In this document: positions 22,043 through 34,218 of the stretch, in pieces
How the letters are laid out: the number at the start of each line of letters is the position of its first letter
How positions within the stretch are numbered: position 1 is the first letter of the stretch
Assembly: GCF_033473495.1 (NCBI RefSeq)
Contig: NC_088940.1
Coordinates: forward strand, 744,001-808,000
Origin: Cercospora beticola
Lineage: Eukaryota > Ascomycota > Dothideomycetes > Mycosphaerellales > Mycosphaerellaceae
Direction: 5' to 3'
Length of the DNA stretch: 64,000 bases
Made by a program: the position numbers and the translations under genes
Notes under the pieces: model-generated
What the model was told of the DNA's origin: nothing
The model's input: only the letters and a program-made list of their open reading frames with translations
Databases searched by the model: none

Positions 22043-22886
22043 ATGAGTCCTCCAAAGCCCACCATACTATTAATTCACGGCGCACTCACTACGGCCGCCT
22101 CGTTCGATTGGGTGATCCCGCATCTGGAGCAAGCCCGATATCCTACAGTGAATGCCGAATACCTCAGTGTTAATCCGGAGAAGCCGCTGGAGGTCACCGC
22201 ACAAAAGGACATCGATCACGTTCGAAAGACTTACCTGGATCCACTCATCGAGCAGGAGCACAAAGATGTTGTCCTTGCTGTCCACTCTTTCGGCGGCGTC
22301 ATTGCTGGTGGCGCGGCCGTCGGTCTGAGCAAACCGGACAGAGCGGCCAAAGGTCTCAAAGGAGGTGTTATCGGCATGATATTTATCGGTGCCAACATCG
22401 GCCACGAGGGCCAGACTATGCTCGAAACCGTTGGAGGACAGTGGCCACCGTGGTTGAAAATTGATAAGGTAGGCCATGCCCCTATGGTCGATGCAGTCCA
22501 TGATGGAACGTTGCTGATGTACGATCTGACAGCCAAGCGAAGGCCTCGCGGTCATTGAGCCTCTCTTCGAGACCCTATGTCACGACGCCGATCCATCTCT
22601 GGAAAGTGAAGTCGAATCTCAAGCCCGACCCCACGGGTACCTGTGTTTCGCGACTCCAATGCCCGCTCAAAGCTGGGCTGAGAAGGGCTATACTGGAAGG
22701 CTTGCCTACATTCGAACGTCCGAGGACAGAATCAATCCTGCGTTTGCTCAAGATATCTGGTATCAGGGCACGGGTGTCGAATGGGACGTGCTGAATATGG
22801 AGGCTTCTCACGCTCCCTACATTAGCAAACCGAAGGAGCTTGCTCAGCACATTGTTAGCTTCGCGCAAAAGTTCGAGGGCTTGTGA
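22043..22886 (+). CDS. Alpha/beta hydrolase (small esterase-like)
   Basis: Exons 22043-22468 and 22533-22886 are joined by removing a 64-nt intron (GTAGGC donor, GACAG acceptor), giving 259 residues. Without this intron the frame appears broken. LLIHGA (residues 9-14) forms the oxyanion region; the nucleophile Ser82 sits in VHSFGG, an acidic residue lies in TSEDR near residue 207, and the likely catalytic His is residue 235 (ASHAPYI). This is the compact AB_hydrolase_1 type of bacterial and fungal esterases and of lactone or polyketide hydrolases, with unknown substrate. It has no signal peptide, so it is probably cytosolic. Confidence 0.85.
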
Positions 22887-23880
22887 TTGCGTGCAATTCT
22901 GTGTAGATGGTCGGACGTCAGTCGAAGGCGACACTAGATTAGTGAAAAGGGCATCTTCTTTGATCGCGAGACGAGTCGATTGAGAACAGTCTGTATCCTT
23001 GTGTGTTGAAAAATGGATCCACTTCGAGAATTGTTGTACTCTCCTGAAAGATACGTACCTTTGGAGAGCCATTGCAACGTGGCTAGTCAATGAAGATTTT
23101 TGGAGCTCCCGTACACTGCAGGTACAATGGGTTGATGCCGACCGCCATGCAGCTGGTGAGCACGAAGTGCTAGCATTATTTTCCAGCAGGGCCCGGCTTG
23201 GTGTGCTGTACGAAAAGCTGTCTCTCTGTAAGATTGGGTTTCCCAACACAGGCAAATGAAGCCCAGAAATCCAGAGCAGGCCGACGAGTTCATGGTTGGT
23301 GCCCAGTCTGGGTAGCCAGTTGTGGAGCTTTTGTGCCGTCGGCGGATTATGCTGGGTTGCACGCGTTCGGTAGCACTGTGAAGATGGACACCGGGACTAG
23401 CTTGTTGGTGTGTGGAGCAATGAAGCTTGTTTTCCAATGGAGCTGACAATGCACTCCGGGGCCTGCCTTCAGAGTCAGGAAAGATCCAAGTTGGGCTTGG
23501 AGAAGTGCTGACTTAGGGTACGAAGCTAAGGTTCATGCATATGTGCCCTGCTACCATTCTCGTTTGGAAATTCATCTCACGATCCCCAGTATCGATGCAT
23601 GCATCTGCCACAATGTCTTCATCACTGCAAGAGATGAAGTCCGCAGTTGTCAAATGGCGAAAGCTTTCCACAACAGTGAAGCCTAGACTTGATAGCAACT
23701 TTCCAGCTGCCTCCTGAGCTTTGTCCAGACAGCGTTTGTATAGACACGGGGTGGAAGACAATGACTCGCTCGTCCGCTCTCTAGCAGAATTTTAGCACGT
23801 CTCTCGTTGCTGGTGTTAAGTTGCCAGCTTACACTCATCACTCACAATTGAGCTTGCAGTTCGACTGCGCTTCGTTCACT
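22887..23880. other. Intergenic region, 1 kb
   Basis: Between the hydrolase and the PTH11-like gene. Small overlapping frames are present, but none has a domain or plausible exon set. Nothing else seen. Confidence 0.45.
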
Positions 23881-25283
23881 ATGGCCCCAGTTCAGGAAGC
23901 ACCAGAGTTGCAACAGCACTTCAGCAAGGAGTTCCTGGAGCAAACGCTCCAGCCAAACATTCGGGCAGCAGCAGTCGTCCCTCTTTTCCTTGCGGTTGCA
24001 GCCGTCCTCGCGAGACTCTGGTGTCGATGGAAGAGGAAGGCTGGATACAAGCTCGATGATTTCCTGATCGTGCTGTCATTGGTACGTGAGAGTGGCTTGT
24101 CCGCAGTACCTTCTGGCTGACTGGCGCAGCTCGCGTGTATCGTCGTAGTCATCAATGACTTGATCAGTGAGTCCCCTTATGGGCGATGCTTCGAAAACGA
24201 CTGACCGTCCGCAGTGGTTAATCATGGCCTGGGCAGACATATCTATGTCCTCGGACCAGAAGCCAATCACTATCTTCATCTTTGCTGGTTTATCGCAGAA
24301 TTCTCCTACACGGTCGCCATTGTGGCGGTCAAGCTCTCAATCCTGGCGCTATACTACAGGACCTTTGCACCTCTTAACATCAAATGGGAAGTTGTGATCA
24401 TGACGGTTTTTACTGTGCTCTGGGGATCGTCGGTGGTACGAGTGCAACGCCCACCTCAAGCGTAGCAGAAATGCTGACACTTGCGCACAGTTTATTTGCA
24501 TGATGCTGCACTGCATCCCGCTGCGAAAGTATTGGGATCCAGATGTGCCCGGAGTGTGCAATCTTGATAACCAGAAGTACCTTTTCGCCATATCGATACC
24601 GAACATCCTCATTGATGTGATCCTGCTTGGAATGCCTGTCCGCTATGTCCTGATGTTGGAGATGGGGCGGCGACAGAAGCAGACTATCGCAGGACTGTTC
24701 CTGTTTGGAGGCTTGTGAGTATCAGGAGCAATGACAGACCTGCTTCTGTAGCTGACTTTGGTTGTCCAGCGTTTGCGTTGCATCGATCATGCGCTTAATC
24801 AGTGTCTCGCTGCAAGACGACACAAGTCCAATTACCACGTGGGTCCCCGTCAATCAGGCAATTTGGGCCACAGTGGAGATCCTTACGGCCATCATCAGCG
24901 GTATGTTGCCGAAAGAATTGATCTGTCTGCCCCATAGCTGATCATGTACAGCTTGCTTGCCTTGCCTCGGACCGATACTTTCGCATCTCTGGCCTTCCGC
25001 ATTCTCCAATGATCGTGCTCCGTCCGTCACGCGTCTCCGTCAATGGACGTACGGCAGTGAGCCTCGCAGGAGCAAGAAGAATTCCACCAATAACACATTG
25101 GGCGCCTTCACGGATACTCTGCTTTTGACTCGGACGGAAGATACTCTTGTTGCTGATGGAACAAGGACGACCACAATTGACCACGCCGATGACAAGATCA
25201 AGGTCAAGAACGAGTGGAATGTTCAGACTGTTCGAGCAGACTCAATGAGTTCCCAGCATAAGGCGAGTTGGGATAATTTATAG
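23881..25283 (+). CDS. Rhodopsin-domain (PTH11-like) integral membrane protein
   Basis: Six exons, 23881-24081, 24130-24166, 24215-24435, 24491-24714, 24770-24900 and 24952-25283, with introns of 48-55 nt give 381 residues. Hydrophobic segments recur through the first 275 residues. The LDDFLIVLS segment, the aromatic CWFIAEFSY, VKLSILALYYR and a Cys-containing loop before NQKYLFAISIPNILIDV are characteristic of the fungal 'rhodopsin domain' proteins that include the surface-sensing PTH11 class. The last 110 residues form a hydrophilic, probably cytoplasmic tail. It is likely a plasma-membrane sensor or GPCR-like protein, but ligand and signalling partners are unknown. Confidence 0.85.
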
Positions 25284-25941
25284 CGTTTGTGGCCGGATAG
25301 AAACGCTTAAACTCTGTCGAATTCTTTCGAGGTGACCTGGGGTGCGGCTGATGCAGACTGACAGTTCGTGCTCGAAAGGGACGCGACAGAGTTTGATGGT
25401 TTCTGGAGCTCGATGATTCTCCTGCAATGAGATCTTCAAAGGCGTTGATGGAATCGACTCATCAAAATTGTAGGGTGGCGGTGTGGCGGTTGAAGGAGAA
25501 GGAGACGTCGGCAAGGTTTCTGGGAAGAACCTTGAAACAAATTGAGGGTTACGTGTACAGAACTCGGCATGTTCCGTTGTCAATAAAACATCACCCATGG
25601 TATTCGAGATAACTACCTCAAAGTTGCGATGCACAAATGCTCCCACAGTCTTGTGCAGTTTTGCAGCTCCTCGGCAAGAGCTCGTGGAGACCTTCGTATG
25701 GTGCCCGGAGCTCACTGGTGGCTGCCGCTTTAAAGTTCGAAATGGGGCGGCTGAGCTAGTTCGAGAGGATGAACCTCAATCCTTCCAGTATGCTGATGCC
25801 TATCAACTTCAGGTGTACTCATACAGCCGGTGAAGTACGCTTTACCAGGTATCGCAACGCGAGATACCTCTTACAGTGCTCGTTGGCCCGGAAATCCGTT
25901 ATATCAAGAAGCTCCCAGCTCCAGCTTTCAAGTCCACTAGT
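25284..25941. other. Intergenic region
   Basis: A minus-strand frame of 106 codons with an ATG at 25598 ends six bases inside the PTH11-like gene. It is proline/serine-rich and unsupported, so it is not called. The promoter of the next gene should be here. Confidence 0.4.
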
Positions 25942-26460
25942 ATGAAAGAACCATGGGCACCTCGACTCGGCTGTTGCTGCTGCCGCGGCCCTCGCACACA
26001 AGCAAGAGATCAAAATGACAAAATCGACATCGATGTAGAGCGTGCAGAGCATCAAGCTGCTGAAACGGCTAGCCCAGCGACCGATGCTGGGCTCGCCGAG
26101 CGAGCCATTCAAGCAGCGCTGCGACTCAGCTTTCATTCTGACAGGTCTGGGGAGAAACAGACCTCCGATCTCCCGCCTCCGAGCTATGATACTGTCCTCA
26201 AAGACGATGAAAGACGGACGCCCGCTGCACCAGTAGCTCAGAGAAATCCGCCCGGAGATGAGATTGAGCCTGTGAGACAGAACGCCGAAAGGGATTCCGA
26301 GCCTGGAGACCGCAAGGTTGGGAATCACGAAAGTGTATTGTCTTCTTCTGGAGATTCTGATGTAGTGCTTACGCCACCTACGACTGCGCCACCAACTGTT
26401 ATCGACGAGGACTCCGAAGACGACGAGCGTTTCCGTCCCGCTGGTAGATCCGGTAGATGA
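25942..26460 (+). CDS. Disordered protein with CCCC cluster and PPxY motif
   Basis: The frame from ATG 25942 codes for 172 residues; it is open further left but without an ATG. A cluster of four cysteines (GCCCCRG, residues 10-16) near the N-terminus is a likely palmitoylation site. LPPPSYDTVL, near residue 78, holds a PPxY motif, the ligand of WW domains in Nedd4/Rsp5 ubiquitin ligases. The rest is highly charged, rich in Asp, Glu, Arg and Pro, and ends in an acidic patch followed by RSGR. It may be a membrane-tethered adaptor for Rsp5-type ubiquitination. This is inference from motifs; no family is recognised. Confidence 0.5.
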   Translation: MKEPWAPRLGCCCCRGPRTQARDQNDKIDIDVERAEHQAAETASPATDAGLAERAIQAALRLSFHSDRSGEKQTSDLPPPSYDTVLKDDERRTPAAPVAQRNPPGDEIEPVRQNAERDSEPGDRKVGNHESVLSSSGDSDVVLTPPTTAPPTVIDEDSEDDERFRPAGRSGR

Positions 26461-26836
26461 ACAAAAGTGGATTGACTTGCTGTTCCGAAGTGTGAAGTGT
26501 AGATCATGGAACACTTGGCGAAAGTCCCTATGGTTTGAGACATTCTCGTCACGGAGGACGAAACGCTAGGAACCAGGCCTAAACGTGTGAAGGATGGGAC
26601 TTGTCTCCTGACCACTGCAGCATATTTATGAGCGAGGCAATCAGTGCGATAATTTGGAAGCTCTAAAGGATTTAAGTGACGCGGCTCCAAAGCAAGCAAT
26701 GAATCGGCAGAGGACAATGCAGCTATACAGTCCCAAACTGAACTCTAGACTACATACTATGCACTCTGACGTGCTGTGATTCCATGCTGTATCGCTTGTA
26801 CGTCTAGTCAACCAGTGACAAATGTCCATTATATTC
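26461..26836. other. Convergent intergenic region
   Basis: About 375 bp between the stops of two disordered-protein genes. Nothing specific is seen. Confidence 0.4.
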
Positions 26837-27886
26837 TCATCTTCGAGTCCGCACATGGCCTCGCATCATGGCTCTTGCATCAGCCGACTTTGGCCTCCCA
26901 CGATCATCATATTCCAACCTCTCAGGCATATGCCGATATCTTCTGGTATCGCTTCGACTCCAGTAGCTGGTACCTGTTGAGTCTGAATCCGAAGAATCTC
27001 GCCGTGAATATGGGTCTCGCTCTCGATGCAAGTCTCCTTCGCGCCCACGATTCCTCGCACTGCCGGTGCTTCGAGCGCGCTTACTTCGTGAGCTGCTCGC
27101 CTTGCTTCGTGAGCTGCCCGCTTTGCTCCCGCCGCTATTATCCTGCTTTTTGTCAGCACCGCCGGTTTTATCGCCAGAATCTTTTCCACCGCTTGACGAA
27201 CCAGGTTCACCAGGGGCCGGTCCTTTGGCCAGTGCTTTCTTGCTGAAGCGCTTGTTGGTCATGTACAATGAGATACTTCCGCCGATGAGGTCCATGCAGC
27301 CCATGAGAATGCCGACATTGAATGGTGTGATGTACTCCTCGATTTTGGCGAAGCCAGTCTTCTTCTCTGCCTCTTGTCCTTGATGTTGCTGCTGGTTTTG
27401 CTGCTGGTTTTTCTGCACTTCTTGATCTCGCCTGTCCCTTTCGAGACTCCTCCTGCGACTTCTGCTGCGCATATCCCCACGTCGTCTGCGGTCGTCGCGA
27501 TGATGTCTGCTCTCGCGCGAGTCGTAAGATCTGTCTGAGTCGTATGACGAAGTTGGTCTGCGACGAGAATGTCGATCCCGGGTACGAGTTCTCCTTTCAC
27601 TGTGGTAGTGCCCATCGTCTAGCGGTCTTCCGAATCTGTCATCTTCTATTCTGCCTCTGGCAGCTCCATGTGCGCTCCGCTGGCTTCTGTTGGTAGAGTT
27701 GCTGTGACTTCCGGCTTTGGGCGGAGGAGGAGGATATCCTCCTGGATATTGATTGTCGTACATCGCACGGTAGGCATAGTTGGGTAAGCCCGTCGTCATC
27801 TTTTCACGCTGCTCTGGATGATCGTCCTCTCTCGGTGGCGGCGGAAAGACCGGCGCAGGATTCTGCTGCCTTCCTTGTCCGTTCAT
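26837..27886 (-). CDS. Arg/Ser-rich protein with one membrane segment
   Basis: Frame of 349 residues starting at the first ATG (27886, MNGQGRQQ); the frame continues upstream only with a TTG start. The N-terminal half is proline-, tyrosine- and then RS/RD-rich (many SRR, RDR and SYDS repeats) and leads to a Gln-rich stretch. Next come KIEEYITPFNVGILMG and a single hydrophobic segment (GILMGCMDLIGGSISLYM, about residues 195-212). The C-terminal 140 residues are again charged, with SSSRSK and SRR repeats. A CACAG before the ATG may be the end of a 5' leader intron. Function is unknown; the layout suggests a tail-exposed membrane protein with disordered arms. Confidence 0.6.
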   Translation of the reverse strand: MNGQGRQQNPAPVFPPPPREDDHPEQREKMTTGLPNYAYRAMYDNQYPGGYPPPPPKAGSHSNSTNRSQRSAHGAARGRIEDDRFGRPLDDGHYHSERRTRTRDRHSRRRPTSSYDSDRSYDSRESRHHRDDRRRRGDMRSRSRRRSLERDRRDQEVQKNQQQNQQQHQGQEAEKKTGFAKIEEYITPFNVGILMGCMDLIGGSISLYMTNKRFSKKALAKGPAPGEPGSSSGGKDSGDKTGGADKKQDNSGGSKAGSSRSKASSSRSKRARSTGSARNRGREGDLHRERDPYSRRDSSDSDSTGTSYWSRSDTRRYRHMPERLEYDDRGRPKSADARAMMRGHVRTRR

Positions 27887-28689
27887 TGGTGTTGTTGGGG
27901 GCCAGCAGCATTGAGAGCTGTGGTGAGAAAAGATGAGAGAGCGCAAGGACCAGACCGAATTCGAAAAAGGGCAGGAGAGTTCTGAAACTGCGGCACGGTG
28001 TTCCTGTTGAATTTAGAATCCAGAGTCTGCTGAATAGGGATATTCTGACGCTGACATCGCTTTATGATGCAAAGCACCAGATCACGGCGCAAAGTTGCTG
28101 CTGAGCCCCAAGCGGTCTAAATCTGACACAGGGCCTCGTGCGATTCGCAGTGTGGTTGCCAGCACATTCCTTGGACGAGACTCAACATCTCACAGTAGGC
28201 CTACTTCAATCACGGACGCAACCTTGACGGGTGGGCAGCAAGCCGGTGTGCCGAAACATCAGTGCTTGAACTGAGAGTCTTCGCTAGAAATTCCAGGCAC
28301 TGCGATCGATTGGGGTGGTTGCGTCGATTTGGTGCCAGCCTGCGATGCGGATGATGTGAAGTGGCCGGGAACATCAAACTACGAGACTGGGGTGCAGCAA
28401 CCAACAACCAAGGTTGCTCGCTTCACCTCTTTCGTGCATAAGCGTGCACAAGGCTGAACTCAGTAGAGACTCGTATTTCAACTTCAACGTACCAATATGG
28501 TTCCATCTCTTTCATGAGTCGAGCTGGGCAGTCTTGATCGCGCATGCGCATATCGGAGCACACTGGAGGCAAATGAGCGACGGCGAATGCTGATTGCTGA
28601 CCTAGAGCAGTGTCAACAACTTCTCGAGCGGTCAATTGAAACAGGCAACAGACCGCATGTTCCGTATGTGCCACGGCCCGATCGGGCTG

Positions 28690-28720
<31 letters not shown>

Positions 28721-30992
28721 GGCCACCCGGGCCTTCCAGTAGATACGGCGGTGATTGATTTCGCGAATGGAGTTCTCGGACACTCATGCCGGGTGCAAGC
28801 TGCGATCCTGGAAATGACTTGGAAATGCTTTGTCAAACAAGCAATGCCCCTGTTAGTCACGTTTCAGCCCGTTCGACTTACTCATGGAATTCTCTGTATC
28901 GAGATTGGCCGCTACAATCAACTCCGGCGTGATGACGACATCTTTTGCGCCTGGTTCAGTAACATTACTGACTGATGAGGGCGAGTCGAGAATTCTTAGA
29001 CTGGTCCAGCGCAGGCGATGAGGCTCTGCTTGCGTGGTCAGTCCCAACTCTGGTATTCCTGCATCTCAGACCGCATAGCTTCGTGACATAAAAAACAAGC
29101 TTCCATAGTGCCGTATCACGAGTTTATGGTTGATTTATAGCAGATGCGAGCTCGAACGCATTTGCCAGTGAAGGCAAAGCATATAGTGCCTTGTTTCCCG
29201 GTCTCATCAGTGAACTGGCCTTGCTTGCGTCTGCTTGCGTGCCACTTCTGACTGCCATGATGTACCTTGATGCAGCCTAGCAATGCGCACTTGGGCAGCA
29301 TGGCATTTGTGCCGTTGCCATTGGGTGCGCCTGGCTGGATTCATTCTTGCGGTGAAAGTGCCCATTCTTCAAGCCTTCTTCGTCCAAAGGAAAATCAGAA
29401 ACGCGGTGACATCAACGTGGCCGGGATTCTCTCAAGTGCTTGACTGCTTGTCCGTTTCAAGGAAACGCCAGCTAGTCGTGCACACGAAAGGCACTGTGCT
29501 CGAAAATGCTATCACGACACGCGTCGTGTTGCTCGCGGTCTCGCTCTTGTCTGCTCTGGATGGGGAGACTCGCAATGAGCGAATCTGTATCATCACCCCC
29601 GTAATTCTAGATGACTCTGTAGACCTTCTGTAAGTGCTGTGGTAGTGCATATCTGTGTCTGTCGGTCAATCCATGGGAATCGGAATTGGAGCTGGGCAAA
29701 GCCGGGACCAAGTTCCACTCATTCCATGGACCATTCTGGCCGAGGGCTTAATATCTATCAGTCAGCAGATCATAAGACTAGACAATATTCGCGATGGCTG
29801 TTGTGATGGAAGCAGCATAGTTCACTCGAGAGTTGTGATGTCGGAAAGTCTTCTTGGACAAATTCCCACTAGACCGAATCAGGATCCGTGCTCCGATACG
29901 CGTTGCCTTCTCTCGCGCCGAGTTCTCCCACTACCTCCTACATCCTTCTGCAGCACCATCAACCCTGCGACAGACTTTCGAGGTCAGCCTCTGCTCATTC
30001 ACAGGAGCAGTGTACATATGGCGGTGATGTTTGTCACCGCCATGAGCGCTTAGCCATTGACCACCGCAACGGGTGAATGACAGCGAGACGGATCAGTATT
30101 GGCGAGGCAAGACCTGCTACTCGGACTCGAATCACAGCCTCTCGCCCTACATTGGCATCCACTCTCCGCTCGATCAGCCGCCCAACCTGTACGCAAGCGC
30201 GCCCGTTCGTCCGAATATTTCCAGTACCAGCAAAATCGTCGTCTGCACCTCGAGGACATTTGCGAGGACACAACATATTGTGAAGCAACGCAGACAGAGA
30301 GTTGGGTCGAAACAATCGTCACCGGAAGCAATAATCACGATTGCCTGTTGCAATGCGCACTTGCATCGTACATGACTGAACACAAGGTGGAAGCCTATAA
30401 AACACGAGAGGCTACAATACAGTCGTCCTCACATCACGTTTGCAGTAAAGCGTTGACGATCTGCAGCCCTGCTCAACGTACAGCAAAGCGTATGTGAGGC
30501 GCACTTATTGGACGAAGTGAGAATGCTTATCGCCGAAGCAGTCTTCTTGTGAATGCACGATGAAGAACTACATTCCCACGTGTAGAGACATGTCTTGACA
30601 TCATGTGCAGCACGATTACGTGGCGATATGCTAACCTGCGAATATGGCGGTGAACACAGCTTTTGCTGGCATTTGAAGATCGACTCTTTGATACAGCTTC
30701 ATCCCAGTACTCACAGGTGCGCGGCTTGTGCATGCTCATCCGTCCCTTGGCTATGGTGCTCGGGCGGCAAGATTCGCACGTCGCGAATCCAGGCTTGCTA
30801 GTCGCACTGATGAAGCGCTTGATGAACCTTGGTAAATGAAAGAGATCTTCACCAGCTAGCCTCCACGCTAATCCGCCCCGTTTCTACCAGCACCTCTGAG
30901 AGCTGACAGACTTTGATTATATTACCAATCCTCGTAGCTATCACGGCCAATTGCGGTTCCAGGACTTTTCAAATCGGCAACCCAAAGACAAC
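27887..30992. other. Gene-poor region, 3.1 kb
   Basis: This is the longest stretch without a supported gene. Open frames of 60-145 codons exist on both strands, but none has domains, consistent codon use or a closing exon series. It contains a long poly-T run at 28690-28718 (listed separately). It may hold an untranslated RNA or a decayed gene, but nothing can be shown. Confidence 0.45.
28690..28718. repeat. Poly-T run, about 29 nt
   Basis: An uninterrupted T tract followed by GCGGCC. On the minus strand it is a poly-A run, which could mark the tail of a retroposed sequence, but no coding remnant or target duplication is visible beside it. Confidence 0.8.
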
Positions 30993-31493
30993 ATGGTACG
31001 ACGACCGTTCTCCGCATGTCCACACTCAGAACCGCTTCCCAGCACTCTGCCGCCAACGCCAGAGACATGGCAGAAAATTCCAGATCCGCATCCCCAGATC
31101 CAGATTCTTCACGCTAAAGTCGCACGCAAGCGTGACCAGTGGTTGACTCTGCAGATCGAGAAGAGTCATGCGATGCAAGAATATCTACACAAGCGCAGAT
31201 TCTTCGAAGAGTCAACAGGTGCCATCATGCAGTCATTCGAGAACGGCAATGGCTTCTTGAATCCAGTGTCCGAAACACAGGCACACCAATTGCGAGCCGA
31301 CAGCGAAGCGCTTCGAAGTCAATCAGATGCATTGCAAGAGCTTGAACGACAGTCTGCGGTTATTCAATATGCGATTGCGAGGCTCGAGGCCAAGCTCATG
31401 GATTCTATAGGCGCCCTGGCCGGGGTGTTGTTGCCTAGCAGTGCTTCGGCGCCTGGAAGCTGGTCAGAGTCCGACTCCGAACTTGACATTTGA
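30993..31493 (+). CDS. Coiled-coil family protein A (FxES motif)
   Basis: Frame of 166 residues from the first ATG (30993). A proline-rich N-terminus of about 35 residues is followed by a near-continuous heptad-like helix region, residues 40-145, with KRRFFEESTGAIMQSF in the first half, and an acidic Ser-rich end (SWSESDSELDI). The helix-FFxES-helix arrangement is repeated in two neighbouring genes (32285-34218 and 38322-39683), so I read the three as a small local family. Nothing in it suggests an enzyme; a structural or partner-binding role is likely. It is the shortest member and lacks the DUF6590-like part. Confidence 0.6.
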   Translation: MVRRPFSACPHSEPLPSTLPPTPETWQKIPDPHPQIQILHAKVARKRDQWLTLQIEKSHAMQEYLHKRRFFEESTGAIMQSFENGNGFLNPVSETQAHQLRADSEALRSQSDALQELERQSAVIQYAIARLEAKLMDSIGALAGVLLPSSASAPGSWSESDSELDI

Positions 31494-32284
31494 TTCGTGG
31501 CGGCATTCCTCCAAGTCGTGGAAACGGGAAATGTTGGATGACTCGACTCGCACTCTATCTTGTTGTTAGTCGCCCACCTAAGGCTATTATGTAAACGACT
31601 CTTCGGCCACTGTCTGCGGATTCTGCTCATATAACAGCCTCCTATGTTCGTAGCCATTTTTCAACGTATGAAATCGCATGAAGCAGAGGCAGCGTGACGC
31701 CCGCCCTTCCTAGCGAATTGGACAGGCTTGCTTTACCAATAATGTGAAGTTTATGTATTGGTTTCTTTTGAACCAATAAGCTGTACGCGTTTCGTGGTGG
31801 CGTACGTGGCGCCTTCCCGTGTGACTAGGGACAGCACCTGTGCATGTCAGCCAGGTATATAAGGCGTGGTACTAGTAGCTTCCATGCTTCTCAGCCTCGT
31901 CCCGTGTCCCACCTAATGGACTGCACCTCAATCTCACTTGTTCCTGTGTCCAGATTTCTCACATTCACGAGATACTAGCAATAGCGAGCAGAACCAGAGT
32001 CGAGGGACACGTGTAACTCATCGCATCACAATCGGGTGAAACCAGATGTTGATACGGGTACGACCTCCGGATTCGAACCGCCTGCTTGACCCCGCAACGG
32101 ATTAGAAAACAAGACAACTCCTTTGAATACGGCCAATGACCTTCATACACGCATCGAGATTGGCAATTTGAGGATACTACCGGAAGATAGAACTATAACA
32201 AGTTGGTAGTTCCAGCCGCGCGGCTCCCACCGCGTTCTGGTTCACTGATGAGGGCGATGCTTTGCCCTATACTTCGGATACATC
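31494..32284. promoter_or_regulatory. Upstream region of gene B, with TATA-like element
   Basis: No gene is seen. TATATAAG at 31856-31863 is a good TATA match on the plus strand. It lies about 420 bp before the ATG at 32285, so it would imply a leader of nearly 400 nt or an unseen upstream exon. A pair of ATTGGT/ACCAAT boxes lies near 31735-31780. Confidence 0.35.
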
Positions 32285-34218
32285 ATGAAAACCCGGACAC
32301 GTGCGACCGACTTGCGCCTGCGGGTACGGTGCGCTCAAGACGCTGTAAGAGACGGCCTTCGCCATTTCGATGAGTCCCGAGCGGACTTCATGAAAGCGAT
32401 CCGCACGTCGAGGACAGAAATTCCAGACCACTTAGTGCAACGACTAGAGATAGATGAGGACGATTTGCGACAAAAGATAGCCGAGCTGCATGATTCGTAC
32501 GATGACCTGAACACATTGGACGAACAACTCTGGAAGGAAGACGGTGATGAAGCTGGATCTTCAGGCACTGATTTCCTGCAAAGCTTATCGGATACTGGAA
32601 AGATAATGTACAAAGCTTACGATGACAACGAGAGCGAACCAGAAATGCCCAGCCTCCTAAGAGAATATTTTGATGTCATCGGTGAACTGCGTTTAATGAA
32701 AGAGCGTCTTGAGGACGAACTGCCGTACGAACACGCGGATCAAAAGCTTCGGAGGCAAAGGCTGATGGACCAAGATGAAGTATTATCTATGACTGAAGAA
32801 GATTTCGAGGCCAAGTGCCATGAAGAGGTTCAAGTTGTTCACGGCGAGATTAACGCTTTGACAATCCGTGTTAACAAGCTTCATGCCGAAGTTATGGATG
32901 CTGGTTTGGATCCCGATCCCACTCGATATCGGCGAGAGACTCCAAGCGGATCAGTTGTAGAATGGCTTGACTCTGTTGCGGCAACAGTTGATGTATCTTC
33001 TGACCCACTCGGGCAGACCCAACCGTTGCCACCCACAGACTGGCTGGATTCTATCGCGACACCAGCAATGGAGGTTTCGCCTGAACAATTCGGGCAAGTA
33101 CATCCATTGCCGGATGACGCAGTAATGCCAATTCCCGAGTTTGAGCTGCCAGAATGGGATGGCCAGCCAGCTGAATCTGAACATGAGGCCTTCTATTCAA
33201 GCACGCCGCGTGCAGACCTCAATGAGGGCCTTGATGGCTCGCTCCCGCCGTCAGGTGAGGATATAGCGGGAGCCTCAGTGCGTTCAGCAGCCGATTCCGA
33301 CCCAGATTTGCAGAAAACTATGCGTAGGGACGATGTTGGACCGCAATGGCTTGCACTGCTAGAATTTGAACCAATACGCCAGGAGTCTTCAGACGAAAGC
33401 ACTACTGCCACGAATACTTCTGACGGAAGCACGGACAACTTTTCGGCCGTTATAGACGGCGATCCATCGGTGCAATATGGGCCTTTCTCATCGGGTTCGA
33501 TAGAGGCGACAGTCTATCATGGATTTGATACGGGACACGGTGCTCAACTGGCAGCAAGAGAGGGAGAGGACAATGGAGACGAGGCAGGGCATCATTGTGA
33601 CCATGAGGAGGTGGTTCTATTCACAATTAGTGGCATAGCAATGCTTCAGCCACAGCAACAAGACTATTTCGTCAGAGGCGTGGTAAGATGAGCCCCATTC
33701 GTGTTCATTTCTGTGAGCTGACTACGCGCAGGTGTTTGAGACATCGCTTGCAGAACCACCACACGTCCCGTCCCTTCCACCGAAGGCTATTGTTTGGGGG
33801 TCACGGACTACACTCATGGTATTTAAAAGGAACGCCAAGGACTGCGTAGCATGGTCAGTGCAATCGTTCTTGCCGCATGAGTAGACTCTGACATTGCAGC
33901 CCTATACTCCCTAAACAACCCGACGGCCCTGACGCAAGGTCGGATATGAGTGTGACCTATGTCCAGGAAGAGTCCCAGCCCCCAGATAATATTGGCCACA
34001 ATATTGAGCAACATGCGGATAGAAGTTTACGCATCAAGACGAAGCTACCTGGAATGGGCACTGGAAAGCCGTTGCGAATGACATTGACTGCAACCGTGCC
34101 AATCCCATACGATGCGAAAGTTCGGCACATTGGGAGTCTGGAGCAGAAGTCCCTATTCGATTTAGTGCAGATCTTGGGCGAGTACGAGCAGAGCAAGTAT
34201 TCGTTCCCCTTGCCGTGA
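32285..34218 (+). CDS. Protein B: FxES coiled coil fused to a DUF6590-like domain
   Basis: Exons 32285-33682, 33732-33853 and 33900-34218 (introns 49 and 46 nt) give 612 residues. The N-terminal 220 residues are coiled-coil, with RHFDESRADFMKAI near residue 30 and SLLREYFDVIGELRLMKERL near residue 120, both matched in protein C. The middle is acidic and carries two tandem copies of a WLDS(V/I)A...LP unit (about residues 225-280). The C-terminal 160 residues follow the DUF6590 pattern: DYFVRGVVFE, TTLMVFKR...CPIL across the second splice, then LRIKTKLP and IGSLEQKSLFDL. The splice junctions fall inside this domain and keep it in frame. Domain naming is from memory and the match is distant. Confidence 0.7.

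Noticed and set aside
22469..22560. Apparent frameshift in the alpha/beta hydrolase gene
   Set aside because: A 64-nt intron with GTAGGC donor and GACAG acceptor restores the frame and the protein, so the gene is intact.
25278..25598. 106-codon minus-strand frame with a PPPY segment
   Set aside because: No domain, no supported upstream exon, and it overlaps the end of the PTH11-like gene. It may be chance.
28423..28860. Minus-strand frame containing a lysine run
   Set aside because: The run comes from the poly-T tract. The rest shows no domain and no splice support.
32045..32110. tRNA-like B box (GGTTCGAATCC) on the minus strand
   Set aside because: The T stem pairs over only three bases, and no anticodon stem or matching acceptor stem could be found.
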